In this document: piece by piece, positions 51,771 through 62,380 of the stretch
Layout: each line of letters starts with the position of its first letter
How positions within the stretch are numbered: the stretch's first letter is position 1
Source: Funneliformis mosseae
Lineage: Eukaryota > Glomeromycota > Glomeromycetes > Glomerales > Glomeraceae
Assembly: GCA_910592005.1 (NCBI GenBank)
Contig: CAJVPP010000004.1
Coordinates: 1 to 64,000, forward strand
Direction: 5' to 3'
Length of the DNA: 64,000 nucleotides
Notes under the pieces: generated by a model
Databases searched by the model: none
What the model was told of the DNA's origin: nothing
Seen by the model: the letters and a program-made list of their open reading frames with translations, nothing else
Made by a program: the position numbers and the translations under genes

Positions 51771-52372
51771 GATAAAAAATGAGTTAACATTAAATTATAT
51801 TTTGATCTAAATCATGTTTGACATATAGAAGTTAATTGATTTTTTTAGCAGTTTTTCTTTTTCTTAAAAAAATTAAAAATACTATTAAAATATTTTTGAT
51901 AATTTTTTAATAGAATTATTTTGATTGAAAAATTTTAAAATATATATTATTAAAATATAAATGTATATCACTATTTAAAAGTATATATGCAACCTAACTA
52001 TTTTGTAAATTTTAAAAGAGAGAGTGAAAAAAAACAAATTAATAAATAATAATATAATTAAAATTTTTAACATGATAGTAATTATATATGATATTATATA
52101 TATTGTAAATTGCATAATGTATAAAAAGTAAAATATAATAATTGACTTGTATTTTTTCTATTAGATCATATATGATATTTGACAATAGAAAGGAAAAAAC
52201 TGAGGTCTCCTTTTCTATTGCAAAGATCCCAAGTTAAATTTATACTATATATTTAGAAGAAATATATTATATATAAAATTGATAGATAAAAATTTATAAC
52301 AAATTTATTAAAAGAAACAATAGAATACATCCATTTTTTGTTTTCCCGGCAGTTTATATTGTAAAGGACCCC
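51771..52372 (-). mobile_element. Cluster of fragments of the short inverted-repeat family
   Basis: Three pieces of the family seen at 1465, 35552 and 43302 lie here. 51777-51865 is the conserved interior in reverse orientation (GAGTTAACATTAAATTATAT ... TAGCAGTTTTTC). 52166-52231 is an internally deleted copy with both ends close together (TTTGACAATAGAAAGG ... CCTTTTCTATTGCAAAGATC). 52333-52372 is one end (TTTTCCCGGCAG then TATTGTAAAGGACCCC). They mark the right edge of the transposon island next to the STRAP gene. Confidence 0.6.
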
Positions 52373-52534
52373 AATATTATATATTATCCATTCATTTGAG
52401 TTCTTATTCGAGACAACAATATGAATTTAATTAATATGAGCTAAGCCACCGATCCTGGTTTTGTGACAACAAAAATTTTAGTATTGAAAATCAAACAACT
52501 TCCTTCTCTCGAGAGAGGAAGCAATTTTATTTTC

Positions 52535-52572
<38 letters not shown>

Positions 52573-52756
52573 CTGTATTATATTATTTATCATAATCAAC
52601 AATCTCCTTTTATAGATGCTTGTCTAAAGCTTGAAATTTTTAATTTTAGCAAATGTTATTTATTTAAACTTATTATATCCTTTTAAACTCAATAAGTAAA
52701 TCAAAGTTTCAGATTAAAAAATTTTAGTTCATAGAATCTCGGTTTCAATTTTTAAT
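52373..52756 (+). promoter_or_regulatory. Promoter region of STRAP
   Basis: This is the whole space between the transposon fragments and the STRAP start. It contains a near-palindrome CTTCTCTCGAGAGAGGAAG (around 52503-52522) and a T25A13 tract (52535-52572). No TATA box can be chosen in such AT-rich DNA. Regulatory role is inferred from position. Confidence 0.4.
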
Positions 52757-54304
52757 ATGACGACGACACCTCAGCCACCAAATACAAACCCTTCAAGAGT
52801 GATACCATTGACTTGCTCAGGGCATACTCGACCAGTTGTTCATTTACAATTTTCTCCCATCACTGACGGAACTTATTATTTGATAAGTGCTTGTAAAGGT
52901 ATACTATACTGGTTTTTCCTTTAGGCGATTAAACATACGTTTTCTAACGCATACAATCTCGTTACCTCAGATGGAAATCCTATGCTTCGAGATGGTCCGA
53001 CGGGTGATTGGATAGGTACATTTATGGGACATAAAGGAGCTGTCTGGAGTGCAAAATTAAGCAAAGATGCATCTAAAGCTGTGACGGCTTCAGCTGATTT
53101 TACCGCGTACGTAATGCTTTAAATTATGAATTAATTTTATATCGATCATAATTAATGATAACGTATATTTTTGAATTTATATAAATTTATAGTAAAGTAT
53201 GGGATACTTATACTGGAGAAGTTCTTCATTCATTTACTCATGGTCATATTGTTCGTTCAGCAGATATTTCAGATGATGGAACGCGCATTGTGTCTGGCGG
53301 ACAAGAAAAGAAACTTAGAATATATGATTTAAATAAGCCAGAAGAACCAGCTTCTGAAGCAGAAGGTCATGAATCTACTATTAAGAGTGTTATTTGGGAT
53401 GGTGAAAGAAATGTCGTAATGAGTGCAGGAGATGATAAAGAAATTCGGTAAGTTACAATAGAAATTTACGCGTTTTTATAATAATCAAACTTTAACCTCA
53501 ATTTTTTTTTTTTTAAAAAAAAAAGCTTTTGGGATGCTCGTAGTTTTAGCCAAGTTCAAACTTTTAAGACTGAACACCCTATTACTAGTATGGAGCTTTC
53601 TGCCGATGGTAAATACATCACATCGACAGCTGGAAAAATTGTTTATTTTCTAGATGCCTCAACGTAAGTATTAATTTAAATTTAGAACAAGATCTGACTT
53701 CTGGTTGATTGAAATTTTTTTTTTATTTGGTTAATTTAGTTATCAAGTTTCTAAGTCGGTTACGACCGCTTATGATGTATCTTCAGTATCTTTACATCCC
53801 GATCATAAAAGGTTTGTGGCAGGTGGCAGTAATGACTTATGGGTGAGAATTTATGACTTTGAGAGTGGCAAGGAACTTGGTTGGTATCTTATTCACTTAC
53901 TCTTGAAGTTTTCTGAATTAGTGACATTCGACTGATATATTATTATGCGTTCCACGTAAATAACATAAATAGAGGTATATAAGGGTCACCATGGACCAAT
54001 TCACACAGTAAGTTATAGCCCAGATGGTGAAATTTATGCCACTGGTTCAGGTATGTGATTACCAATTATATTTGAATTGACGTTGTTAATATATATATTA
54101 ATATGATGTTATATTATACAGAGGATGGTACCATAAGATTGTGGCAGGTAAAATTATTATGAATAAATTTCTTTTCTTAATTTATATTAAAATTTTATTA
54201 ATCTAGTATATATTATTTAGACAACCCCTGGAAAAAGCTATGGTCTTTGGCAAAATAAAGCAACCAAAGATGAGAAGGAAAATGATGTAAATGGAACAGA
54301 ATAA
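52757..54304 (+). CDS. STRAP: STRAP/Unrip WD-repeat protein
   Basis: Eight exons, 52757-52898, 52971-53106, 53193-53447, 53526-53663, 53740-53879, 53973-54050, 54122-54147 and 54221-54304, give 332 residues with frame kept throughout. It is a WD40 propeller. [18 protein letters not shown], then [20 protein letters not shown] and [14 protein letters not shown], then [29 protein letters not shown] and [20 protein letters not shown] follow the animal STRAP sequence closely in order and length. STRAP is a scaffold for TGF-beta receptor signalling in animals and is also part of the SMN complex and of Unr-containing mRNPs. The fungal role is more likely in RNA-protein complexes (inference). Exon 7 is only 26 bp. 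The start is supported by the family's N-terminal spacing. Confidence 0.94.
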
Positions 54305-54764
54305 TAATATAATATTCGATCAAAAAAAAAAAAAATGAAAAAAAATGAAAAAATTCTTTATAAGCTTGGATTTGCATATTCTTTTTTAATTTATTATGTG
54401 TATACCAAATTGTTTCATTCATAACGTATGTACTTTTTTATTATTATGAATATCGGAAATGCTTATGATTTCTCTCAATAATGAATGAATAATTACAAAA
54501 AAGGAAAAAAAAATATTTAATTGAGAAAAATCAACTTTTTTTTTTAAAAAAAAAAAATTCCCGAGGGAAATCAGAAATTCTATATCAAAAAGAGCATTAA
54601 CCAAAAATAATAAATATAAAAAAATTAAAAAGATGAAAAAGATTTCTAATACTTTTATTTACAAGGTCATCTTGTAAACCCAATTGTTTATATTAAATAT
54701 ATTCATTTGTGAATTGAACTAAAAAAATTAAAATATATTAAGAAACCGGTATAAAAGATGAAAA

Positions 54765-56668
54765 CTATAAAAGTCTTGGATCATTGGATGTTTGAAGCAC
54801 TTCAATAATATCATCATCTCCATCAATGTCTTTTAGGAATTAGACAAAATTAGTATCACCTAATTAAGATTTGGATTATAATATTTATTAATTATATATA
54901 ACTATGTATCCATACCAATATAATCATTATCAGCAAATGACGATTGTGTTGAAGTATCTTCCACTGATGCAAAATTCCTAAAAAAGAAATGGTGGTAAAT
55001 AAACTTGAAATTTACGAAACATCACGTGAATAAATATGCACACCCGTTATATGAAATATTATCTCCATATTGTATATCTTTTGATTCATCTGGAAATTCC
55101 ATTTCATTCATAGAAAATGAACGTTTGATGGGTGAATTACCTCGATCTGGACTATTGGGTGTTGAAACTGAGCTGACTGATAACATTAATGGTTCTATGA
55201 ATTTAGAGTAACCTTATTATCGAGAAATAATCATAGTAGTAGTAACACAGGTTTACACTTACGTTTCAACTATTTTTTTTTTTGTTTTAAAAAAAAATAT
55301 AATGATTTAATTTTTCATGTTAGTACGTTAATTACAAAAAAGAAATGAAATATCAACCCTTTTAATTTTCAATACCTTTGACGAGATGGTTGAAGTAGTT
55401 TCCACAGCATCTGAAACTTTAAAATAGCGTATCATATATTAACAATTATCTAAATTTTAAATTATCCTAAGAGTCAAATATATGCTACTCACTTATCGAT
55501 TTTTGTTTCTTTGATTTTGTATACTTAGCAGGAGATTGTCCCTAAAGTAAAAATTAAATAGATGATGAATATTTTTTATTTTTTTAAACCCCCCCCCGAA
55601 AAAATATGTATATAAAAAGTAACAATCGTACTCTTGATTTTTCGTTTAATTTCCTCCCTGTTGTAAAAATTATACTTAAATAAATTTATCCTAAATAATT
55701 AAAAAGACTAGTAACATAAAATAAATAAGTCCTAAACTTACGTTTTTTTTCGATGTATAAACCTCCATCGGAATCACTTTGATTTAAATTATCTTCAGAG
55801 TATGTAGGAGTGTATGGAGATGAAGGATTTCTCTCGCTTCCCATTCTAAATTTAAGTCAAAGCTAATTGAATTCTTACTCCTTAAATAAAAAAGATATTC
55901 ATTATTCCATACCTCATGTTCGCAACACGACTTGAACTTCTTCCCGCTAAACCCATACACTTTTCCAGATGTGTAGCATAACGCTTTGATGGAAAGGGGC
56001 GTTGACAATTTACACATTCAAATGTCGGAGAATTATCTTGCTGAGGATGATTTCCGAAGATATCCAATCCCGGTTGAGTTACTACTCATTGATGCTTTTT
56101 CTAATAAGTAGTAGAAAACATTCAACTAAAGAATGCATTGGACTTTATATCACATACCAAAAGATCGGCACCTAAAAATTCATGAGTTAAATATTATTTC
56201 TTAACAAAAAAATTAAGCTTTTATAATTAGTTCATTAAACTTACTCCGATTTGCATAATTGGCATACAGACGCAGCCAATTTAGCTTCTCTATGAGCTTC
56301 AAAGGCTACATCCAATATGCACTCATCTAATAATTCGCAGAGTATTGAAAACGCCTAAAGGGAATGAACAAAGATCGTGGTCAAGATTTAATAGTTTAGG
56401 ATATATATAAAAGAAAAAATTGATAAATAAATATATACAAACCACAACCCCTTTTGTTGGTATATCCGAAGGCCGTATAGACGACGATTCGGAATTATTG
56501 TCCAAATCACCAGGTGAGTGATCTAGGTTTTGTGAAAAACTTAAATCGAACACGTCAGTAACTTTTGTTATTGAATTAAGCAGCTGGCTAAGGAATCGGA
56601 ACATACTCGTCGACATCCTTGTTTTGCGAACCCGGCGTTTGATCCACTGACATTATATGCTCTGACAT
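54765..56668 (-). CDS. SGF11: SGF11-like SAGA deubiquitinase-module zinc-finger protein
   Basis: Thirteen short exons on the minus strand can be joined without breaking frame: 56607-56668, 56443-56587, 56245-56354, a 14-bp exon near 56170, 55913-56084, 55742-55845, then 26-bp, 49-bp and 35-bp exons between 55635 and 55415, 55263-55269 (7 bp), 55044-55212, 54916-54977 and 54765-54829. The product would be 339 residues. An N-terminal helix (SILCELLDECILDVAFEAHR) is followed by a zinc finger ECVNCQRPFPSKRYATHLEK, with Cys134, Cys137, His149 and Cys153. That is the Sgf11/ATXN7L3 arrangement. Sgf11 anchors the Ubp8 module that removes ubiquitin from histone H2B in SAGA. The C-terminal half is Ser/Lys-rich and poorly conserved. 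The finger call is firm; the micro-exons rest on frame and splice sites only. Confidence 0.78.
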
Positions 56669-56881
56669 TTTGCTTTAAAAATGACCTCTTTCTGACGCAA
56701 AATGTGTCAAAGATCCTATTTGATTATAGTATTAATCGGCATTTTGCAGATCACTGACGGATCTATTACCCACAAAGGGTAATTTGCAATTATGAAACTT
56801 TCACGTGTCGAGATGGTTTTTTTTTTATTTATAAATTTGAATTTTTTTTACCCTATCCCAAATAAAAAAAAAAAAAAAAAA
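56669..56881. promoter_or_regulatory. Short divergent promoter, SGF11-like / FIT2
   Basis: Only 213 bp separate the two divergent start codons, so both promoters must share this stretch. It contains TTGACACATTTTGCGTC-like sequence on the minus strand and a poly-A run just before the FIT2 start. No specific factor site is claimed. Confidence 0.5.
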
Positions 56882-57670
56882 ATGGTGGGAGATTCAAAAC
56901 AGTTGAAGAAATCAAAGGAAGAAAGAGATCTCGAATATAAACGGAACCATATAATTAGACAATGTGTTCTTGGTTCCTTTTATGTTATTACAGTTGTGCT
57001 TGGTTCATTTGCAAGGATGCCCGAGTCGTATTGGTCAAACCGGTCCAACCTTATTAACAAATATTTTGTAAAAATTGGATGGTTTTGGACAACTATAGTT
57101 TTTATAATATATGCGATATTAATTCATACTAATAAACTGGAACAATTCGTAAAAGCTATAATTCGTTTGCTATTGGCATCCCTGTATTGGTATTTATTTA
57201 CACAATGGTTGTTTGGACCAAGTTTATTGGATAGGGTGTTTGTGTTTACCGGAGGCGAGTGTTCCAAAGTATCCAAAGTAGTGCCAGGAGAAATATTTGA
57301 AGCTCATGTTTGTCGAAAGGGTGGAGGAGATTGGAATAATGGTCATGATGTTAGTGGCCATTGTTTTATGTTGATTCATGCTTCTCTTTTCATTCTGGAA
57401 GATGCCAACATTCTTTTTTATCGATCAAATAATTGGAAGAATAAATTTCTTTTTAAGCTTTTCGGAGGCCTACTTTTTCTTTGGTGGTGGATGCTGCTTA
57501 TGACCGCAGTTTATTTTCATACGTTTTTTGAGAAATTTACCGGTACCTTGTCCGGACTTTTTTATTGGGCCTTAATTTACGGTTTTATTTTTCCAAAATA
57601 TATGCCTTATATGATGCCTTATGAATTGGAGGGGTACAAATTTGATAAAAAAAGTTTACTTTTGGAATGA
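56882..57670 (+). CDS. FIT2: FIT2/Scs3-type ER membrane protein (fat storage-inducing)
   Basis: A single exon gives 262 residues if started at the ATG after the poly-A run, the same length as animal FIT2. An in-frame upstream ATG at 56792 would add 30 residues through KKKKKK and is less likely. It has about six hydrophobic membrane segments. The two conserved histidines expected for the family lie in DVSGHCFMLIH (His160) and TAVYFHTFFE (His213). FIT2/Scs3 proteins sit in the endoplasmic reticulum, act as acyl-CoA diphosphatase-type enzymes of the lipid phosphatase superfamily, and are needed for normal lipid-droplet budding. This is relevant in a lipid-storing fungus. It is divergent from the SGF11-like gene and convergent with MDP1, 147 bp away. 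Confidence 0.92.
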   Translation: MVGDSKQLKKSKEERDLEYKRNHIIRQCVLGSFYVITVVLGSFARMPESYWSNRSNLINKYFVKIGWFWTTIVFIIYAILIHTNKLEQFVKAIIRLLLASLYWYLFTQWLFGPSLLDRVFVFTGGECSKVSKVVPGEIFEAHVCRKGGGDWNNGHDVSGHCFMLIHASLFILEDANILFYRSNNWKNKFLFKLFGGLLFLWWWMLLMTAVYFHTFFEKFTGTLSGLFYWALIYGFIFPKYMPYMMPYELEGYKFDKKSLLLE

Positions 57671-57817
57671 TGACACGGAAAGAATTGATTACTTTTAAAT
57701 ATATATATAATTTCGACCTAGATGGACCTTTATTTCATTATTCATTTTTTCTTCTTAATCACTGTAATCTAATATAATTGAATTGATTATTAAATAATAA
57801 AAATAAAAAAATGATAA

Positions 57818-58642
57818 TTAAGGATTTTCTCCTTTTTTAGCAAAATCCTTTATCGCTGATAGAAATAGATTTAACGTCATCCCTTTCGGGACATAAGCAA
57901 AATGTACACCCAATTCTCGCTCAACCTCTTTATTTCTTAATTCATCGTCAAAGAAAATCATTTCACGATAGGGAATACCACTTTTCTTATGAAGCGAACG
58001 AAAATGTTTTAACTTTGAACCAGGATATATTTCATCATAATCAATGATGTCGGCTAATGAGCGATAATTGACGCCATTAGATGAGTTCTTAATTGAATCA
58101 CAACCTTCATCCGCAGGGAAAGGCATAATTGATAAGACCTTGCGTGCCCTAACGTCATTGTAAATTTATTTTAAAATAAAAAAAAAAAAGAGTAAATTGC
58201 AATGTTTATGAATGAGTAAACGAATTGTAAGCAAATCATGTGTACCATTCTGGTTCATGAGTTCTTGATGCAACAGCAATGTGTGGTTTTGGACAGTTTT
58301 TAATCAATCGGAAAATTTCTGGAACATCAGAGTATAATTTTAATAATTTTCCATGACTGTAAAGGGAAGAGATTGAATTAAATCATAAGAGCAGAATTAT
58401 GGTATCAATTAATAAGTCTTACCGATCTTTAACGCAATGAGGTTTGAAAGGATCGGCTTTGAAAGGAGAGCCAGAGGTATGAGTATCTATCCTGAAAAAG
58501 AATTGGAATTAATAAATTACAATAAGCCCTTTGCGTCTTTTAATATTAAAACGTACCATAATGGCCAAAGAGTATAATCGAGATCAAATACGAATAATGA
58601 AGGTAAAAGTTTAACATTCGACAGTTCTTTCAATAAATCCAT
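57818..58642 (-). CDS. MDP1: Magnesium-dependent phosphatase 1 (HAD family)
   Basis: Four exons, 58557-58642, 58423-58491, 58246-58356 and 57818-58148, give 198 residues. Starting at the upstream in-frame ATG (58726) gives 226, with an extra N-terminus (STRAFTLL-like, Ser/Phe/Arg-rich) that could be a targeting sequence. HAD motif I is FVFDLDYTLWPLW (Asp20 nucleophile, Asp22). Motif II is in IAVASRTHEP. A Lys in the KLKHFRSLHKKSGI region and motif IV MIFFDDE follow. This is the MDP-1 pattern, a small Mg-dependent phosphatase proposed to act on protein phosphotyrosine or sugar (glycated-protein) phosphates. All catalytic residues are present. It is convergent with FIT2. Confidence 0.92.
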
Positions 58643-58993
58643 TCGAGAAAAGGAAAAAAAAGGGGATTGACAATATGTCACACAATGCCTTAAAAGAGTA
58701 AAGGCTGATCTTGTTGACATAAGCAATTACATTTGACTCGCACAAACCGATTTTTAACCCATGTTTTGTACGTTAACTGTGTGATATCCATTTCCTAAAA
58801 CAAGGGAGAAACATATATTGAAAAGTGAAAATTGCCCAATTTGAGGGGCAAATATTTATTACGTAAATGTTTAAATTGGCTACGAAAACAAACCAAGCAA
58901 GTCCTACATTATATATTTTAAGAAAATAAAATAAATCTATTACACAGTCGAATAAATTTTCTTATAAAAAACATTTTGATTTTCACTACATAT

Positions 58994-59377
58994 TCATGAA
59001 CTATTTAATTTTTCTTCGACTTTTTGAGCGTCGTCTTTAGGCAATTTTACTTGTACGATATGTGAAGTGTCGGCACTTGGAGCTTTAATAGGATCTTGAT
59101 TAAGATCTCCATATTTATGAAATTTATATTTATAATCCTGTCCTCCATCATTACTTCCTCCACTAGTACCAGCATGCCAAGGAAATGGTTCGTGTTTAGC
59201 CAATTTCACATTTTTCTCTTCATTTGTGTTGGCTGCTTTACGACCCATCATATATCCAGCTATACCAAAGGTGGTTGCTAATACCCCGAGTAGAGGATAA
59301 ATTTCTGGATCAATGGATAAGAAACGCCATACCGAACGAGATCTTGCAATTCCTCCTCCTACAGGTCCTGATGCCAT
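58994..59377 (-). CDS. Small single-span membrane protein, MLRQ/NDUFA4-like
   Basis: A single exon encodes 127 residues. A short basic N-terminus (ARSRSVWRFLS) is followed by DPEIYPLLGVLATTFGIAGYM, a membrane helix, then MGRKAAN. Later come a conserved-looking EPFPWH and a hydrophilic tail. The plan (basic Trp-containing start, DPE-x-PL helix, Arg/Lys stop, later PW) resembles the B12D/MLRQ family of small mitochondrial inner-membrane proteins linked to complex I or IV. No intron is needed. The assignment rests on pattern, not on a clear motif, and another small mitochondrial protein is possible. Confidence 0.6.
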   Translation of the reverse strand: MASGPVGGGIARSRSVWRFLSIDPEIYPLLGVLATTFGIAGYMMGRKAANTNEEKNVKLAKHEPFPWHAGTSGGSNDGGQDYKYKFHKYGDLNQDPIKAPSADTSHIVQVKLPKDDAQKVEEKLNSS

Positions 59378-60135
59378 ATTTTTTTTTGTATTGGGTGAAA
59401 AAAAAAAAAAATTTCGAAGTTTAAATTTTATGGAGGATAAATAATTATTTAATTTAATTTATCTTTTAGGATTTTTTGAATTTTTTTTTTTTTGTAAAAA
59501 AAAAAAAATGTAAAATTTCGGGTTTTTATATTAAATTTATTCAATGGCGAGTAAAAAAGTGATGAAATGGTGACAGTATAATTACACATTTAATCGTAAA
59601 TTATTTTAAATGATACTACGCCGCCATTCACGTACTTATTTTTGCTTAGAGCGCTAGTTTCTGCAAAGTTAGATCCGATAAGTGTAAAACGATCGACATT
59701 GATCTTTTAACTTACCACTCCCTATTTTGAATTCCATTATTCTTTACTCTCATCATTCCCCATGATTCTATAATTTCGAAAAACTTTTTTTTTAGGTTCT
59801 GCAACGGTAAACAAGGGTAATATTTTGCTAAATCTAGTAATTTATACAAATTATGCGATAAATTGGGCAACTTTCATGCTGTTGTACAACTCGTGATTTT
59901 AATGGTCTGACCGTCTGACCACAGATTTATTCAACCAATCATTTGTCACCCTCATGATTTTAATAGTTTTCAAAATATTCCATTGAATCATATACTAATT
60001 TCGTTACCTTTCCTGGTTGATTTTGTTTCATTCTGATGTTATCAAGACAAGTTGAACTTTTCCTACTGTGAAAATCTCTCAAACAAAGGCTTTTCTTTAC
60101 TGCTATCATAATATTCTTTTTTTTTTTTTGTAAAT
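59378..60135. promoter_or_regulatory. Divergent intergenic region, MLRQ-like / ING gene
   Basis: 758 bp between divergent starts hold both promoters. It includes poly-T/poly-A runs near 59397-59410 and 59481-59508. The middle part (59630-60060) is less AT-rich and has no convincing open frame. Confidence 0.45.
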
Positions 60136-62380
60136 ATGGAACCAATAGACGCTAACGAGTATTTAATACAGTTCTTAGGAAGTAAGATTAGTGTTCTTTC
60201 ATATTTCTATTTTGACGTTTGGCCGTTATAAATTTCATCGAATCAAACGTAAATTAACGTGTTTATCATAAAATACTTTCAAAGGTATTGATAATCTTCC
60301 CTCAGAAATCCATTATCACTTCTCTGAACTATCAAACAAGGATCAAGAAATCGAACGTAAGTAAAGTTGTAAATAAAGTGGTATTGCTTGGTTATAGATT
60401 TCCTTTTTGGGAATCAAGTTAAGGTCATCTTATAATTTTATCCATAAATATCCCTCTATATAGGATTGATGGAAAGAATTGAACGTCGTAAAAAGCGGTT
60501 GTGGAATTTGTATGATGATCGTCCTATTGACGAAGACAGCGATTGCTCTGTCGTTGAAAGCATTTACGAAGACGATGATGGCGTTGAGGAATCGAATAGC
60601 GATGATGATCATTGTTTTGACGACGATCAAGACGGCGAACAAATTATAAAGAAACGACGCCGAGTAACACGTGTTGTTACCGAATTCGAAGATGAAGAAA
60701 TGCTGAAAGAGAAGATAATTAAGGATTATGTGAGGGCGTCGCAATTGCAAGACGAGAAGATCGAGCTTGCCGAGAGGGCTTTCGCATTGGTAAAATTTAC
60801 GTTATACTGGTTCATTTAAATAAATCAAACGATATTTATATAAGAACATTATTTCTCGTTTAGAAACTTATGAGATTTATTTTTGTTAACGTTTAAAGGT
60901 TGAGAGGCATATTAAACGTCTTGACGAAGATTTTGAAAGCTTGTTTCCACAGCACAATCTTCGCGATTCTTCAGCGTCAACCCCTGCAAGTCCTAGTAGA
61001 ATCGAATCTTCGGCTTTTGCCGCAGCTCAGGGGATAGTACATTCAAGTGCTTCTGTCTTAACAAATTCGACTGTTCGAAATACAGCACATTCAGCATCAA
61101 CACATACTTTGGCACAAGCCGCTTCATCGAATTTCCCTAATACGACGTACGAGTATAATAAAGGATCGTATTATCCTTCTTCAAGCGCTGAATCTGAGGA
61201 AGTGCAATTTTGTATGATTATGATACCTTTTTATTCTCTTATACATTTTCTTTAAGAAAAGTCATTTATAATGCTTTTTATTATTGCTTTATTTAGCATT
61301 GCCAATGCTACCCAACCCATCGAGCTCTTTACCCCGAGCTAATAAGGGTACGAACGTTCTAGATTTTTTTTCTTTATTCCTTTTGATTGATCTCGTTTAT
61401 TATTAGACATTTTTTTACATTTGTTATGTCTAAAAAGATTCTGCTATTATTAAACTGCCGTCTATTGTCAATAGCTTCAGCAAGCGGTGCAAATAATGGT
61501 AGACGTCGAAAACTAAGGTATGTTTTGATGTTTATGATAATTTTTCATATCCATGATTTTATTTATTGAAACTTTTTATATTGTAAACTATAGTAATGTT
61601 CAGGGCATCACTAATTCTAATACCGAAATTGCGACAAGCGCAATTAATAACAATTACCTCTCTAGAGGTATTCATAAGTTAAGAGAAGAACAACTTCCGG
61701 GATCCTCATCTATCGCGGATCCAAATGTCATGAGCAATGCCAACCTTCTGGATCAGGATGACTCCGCGGTATCATATGATAACACTCTAGTTTTATCAAA
61801 CTACATACCGACAGTTGATCCAAACGAGCCGTTATATTGTACCTGTCGTCAAGTGAGTTTTGGGGAAATGATCGGTTGCGATGGTGAGGTATGTAATAAA
61901 AACACATTATTCTTTACATCATCTAGTTATTATAAAATTAATATTTTCTTTTAAAAATCAGAATTGTCCTTTTGAGTGGTATCATATTGACTGCGTTGGA
62001 CTTTCCGCAGTTCCAGAAGGCAGATGGTACTGTGATCATTGTACTGGTATGTCCAGTCAGAAGAAAAGAAAGAGGGGACGTCCTGCAGCAGGATCAGTAT
62101 CGTAAGGATTAGATCTGATTTTGATTTAGGTCTTTTCTGAGCGTGCATTATTTATCCTATTTCATTTTAACATTATATTTCCTTCTTTAAAATTTTGAGA
62201 AAAAAATCTAAAAAATCTAAAAAATCAAATATCCTTGAACTAACTGACACTGAAGAAAGTACTCCTAGTTATAGCCCATCATCATCGCCATCAAAAACCC
62301 CCTCATTTTCACAATCGACGCAATTTTCTCGAATTAGAGAGAAGAAATCAAACAAGTCGTCGCAAATGAAATCTCAATAA
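60136..62380 (+). CDS. ING-family PHD-finger chromatin protein
   Basis: Nine exons, 60136-60181, 60285-60356, 60464-60789, 60899-61211, 61297-61347, 61481-61517, 61594-61888, 61962-62101 and 62200-62380, give 486 residues in one frame. The N-terminal ING domain starts [20 protein letters not shown] and ends [12 protein letters not shown], but is split by an acidic stretch (about residues 57-100). A Ser/Thr-rich linker leads to the PHD finger [20 protein letters not shown] ... WYCDHC, with zinc ligands Cys364, Cys366, Cys377, Cys382, His388, Cys391, Cys404 and Cys407. A basic KKRKRGRP tail and Ser-rich end follow. ING proteins (yeast Yng1, Yng2, Pho23) read H3K4me3 and belong to histone acetyltransferase or deacetylase complexes. 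Which of the three this matches is not decided. Confidence 0.93.

Noticed and set aside
56792..56881. Upstream ATG of FIT2
   Set aside because: It would place six lysines from a poly-A run and a hydrophobic AT-rich stretch before the conserved start. The downstream ATG gives the usual family length.
62195..62380. Separate small Ser/Lys-rich gene after the ING gene
   Set aside because: The frame, a GTAAGG donor at 62102 and an acceptor at 62198-62199 make it the last exon of the ING gene.
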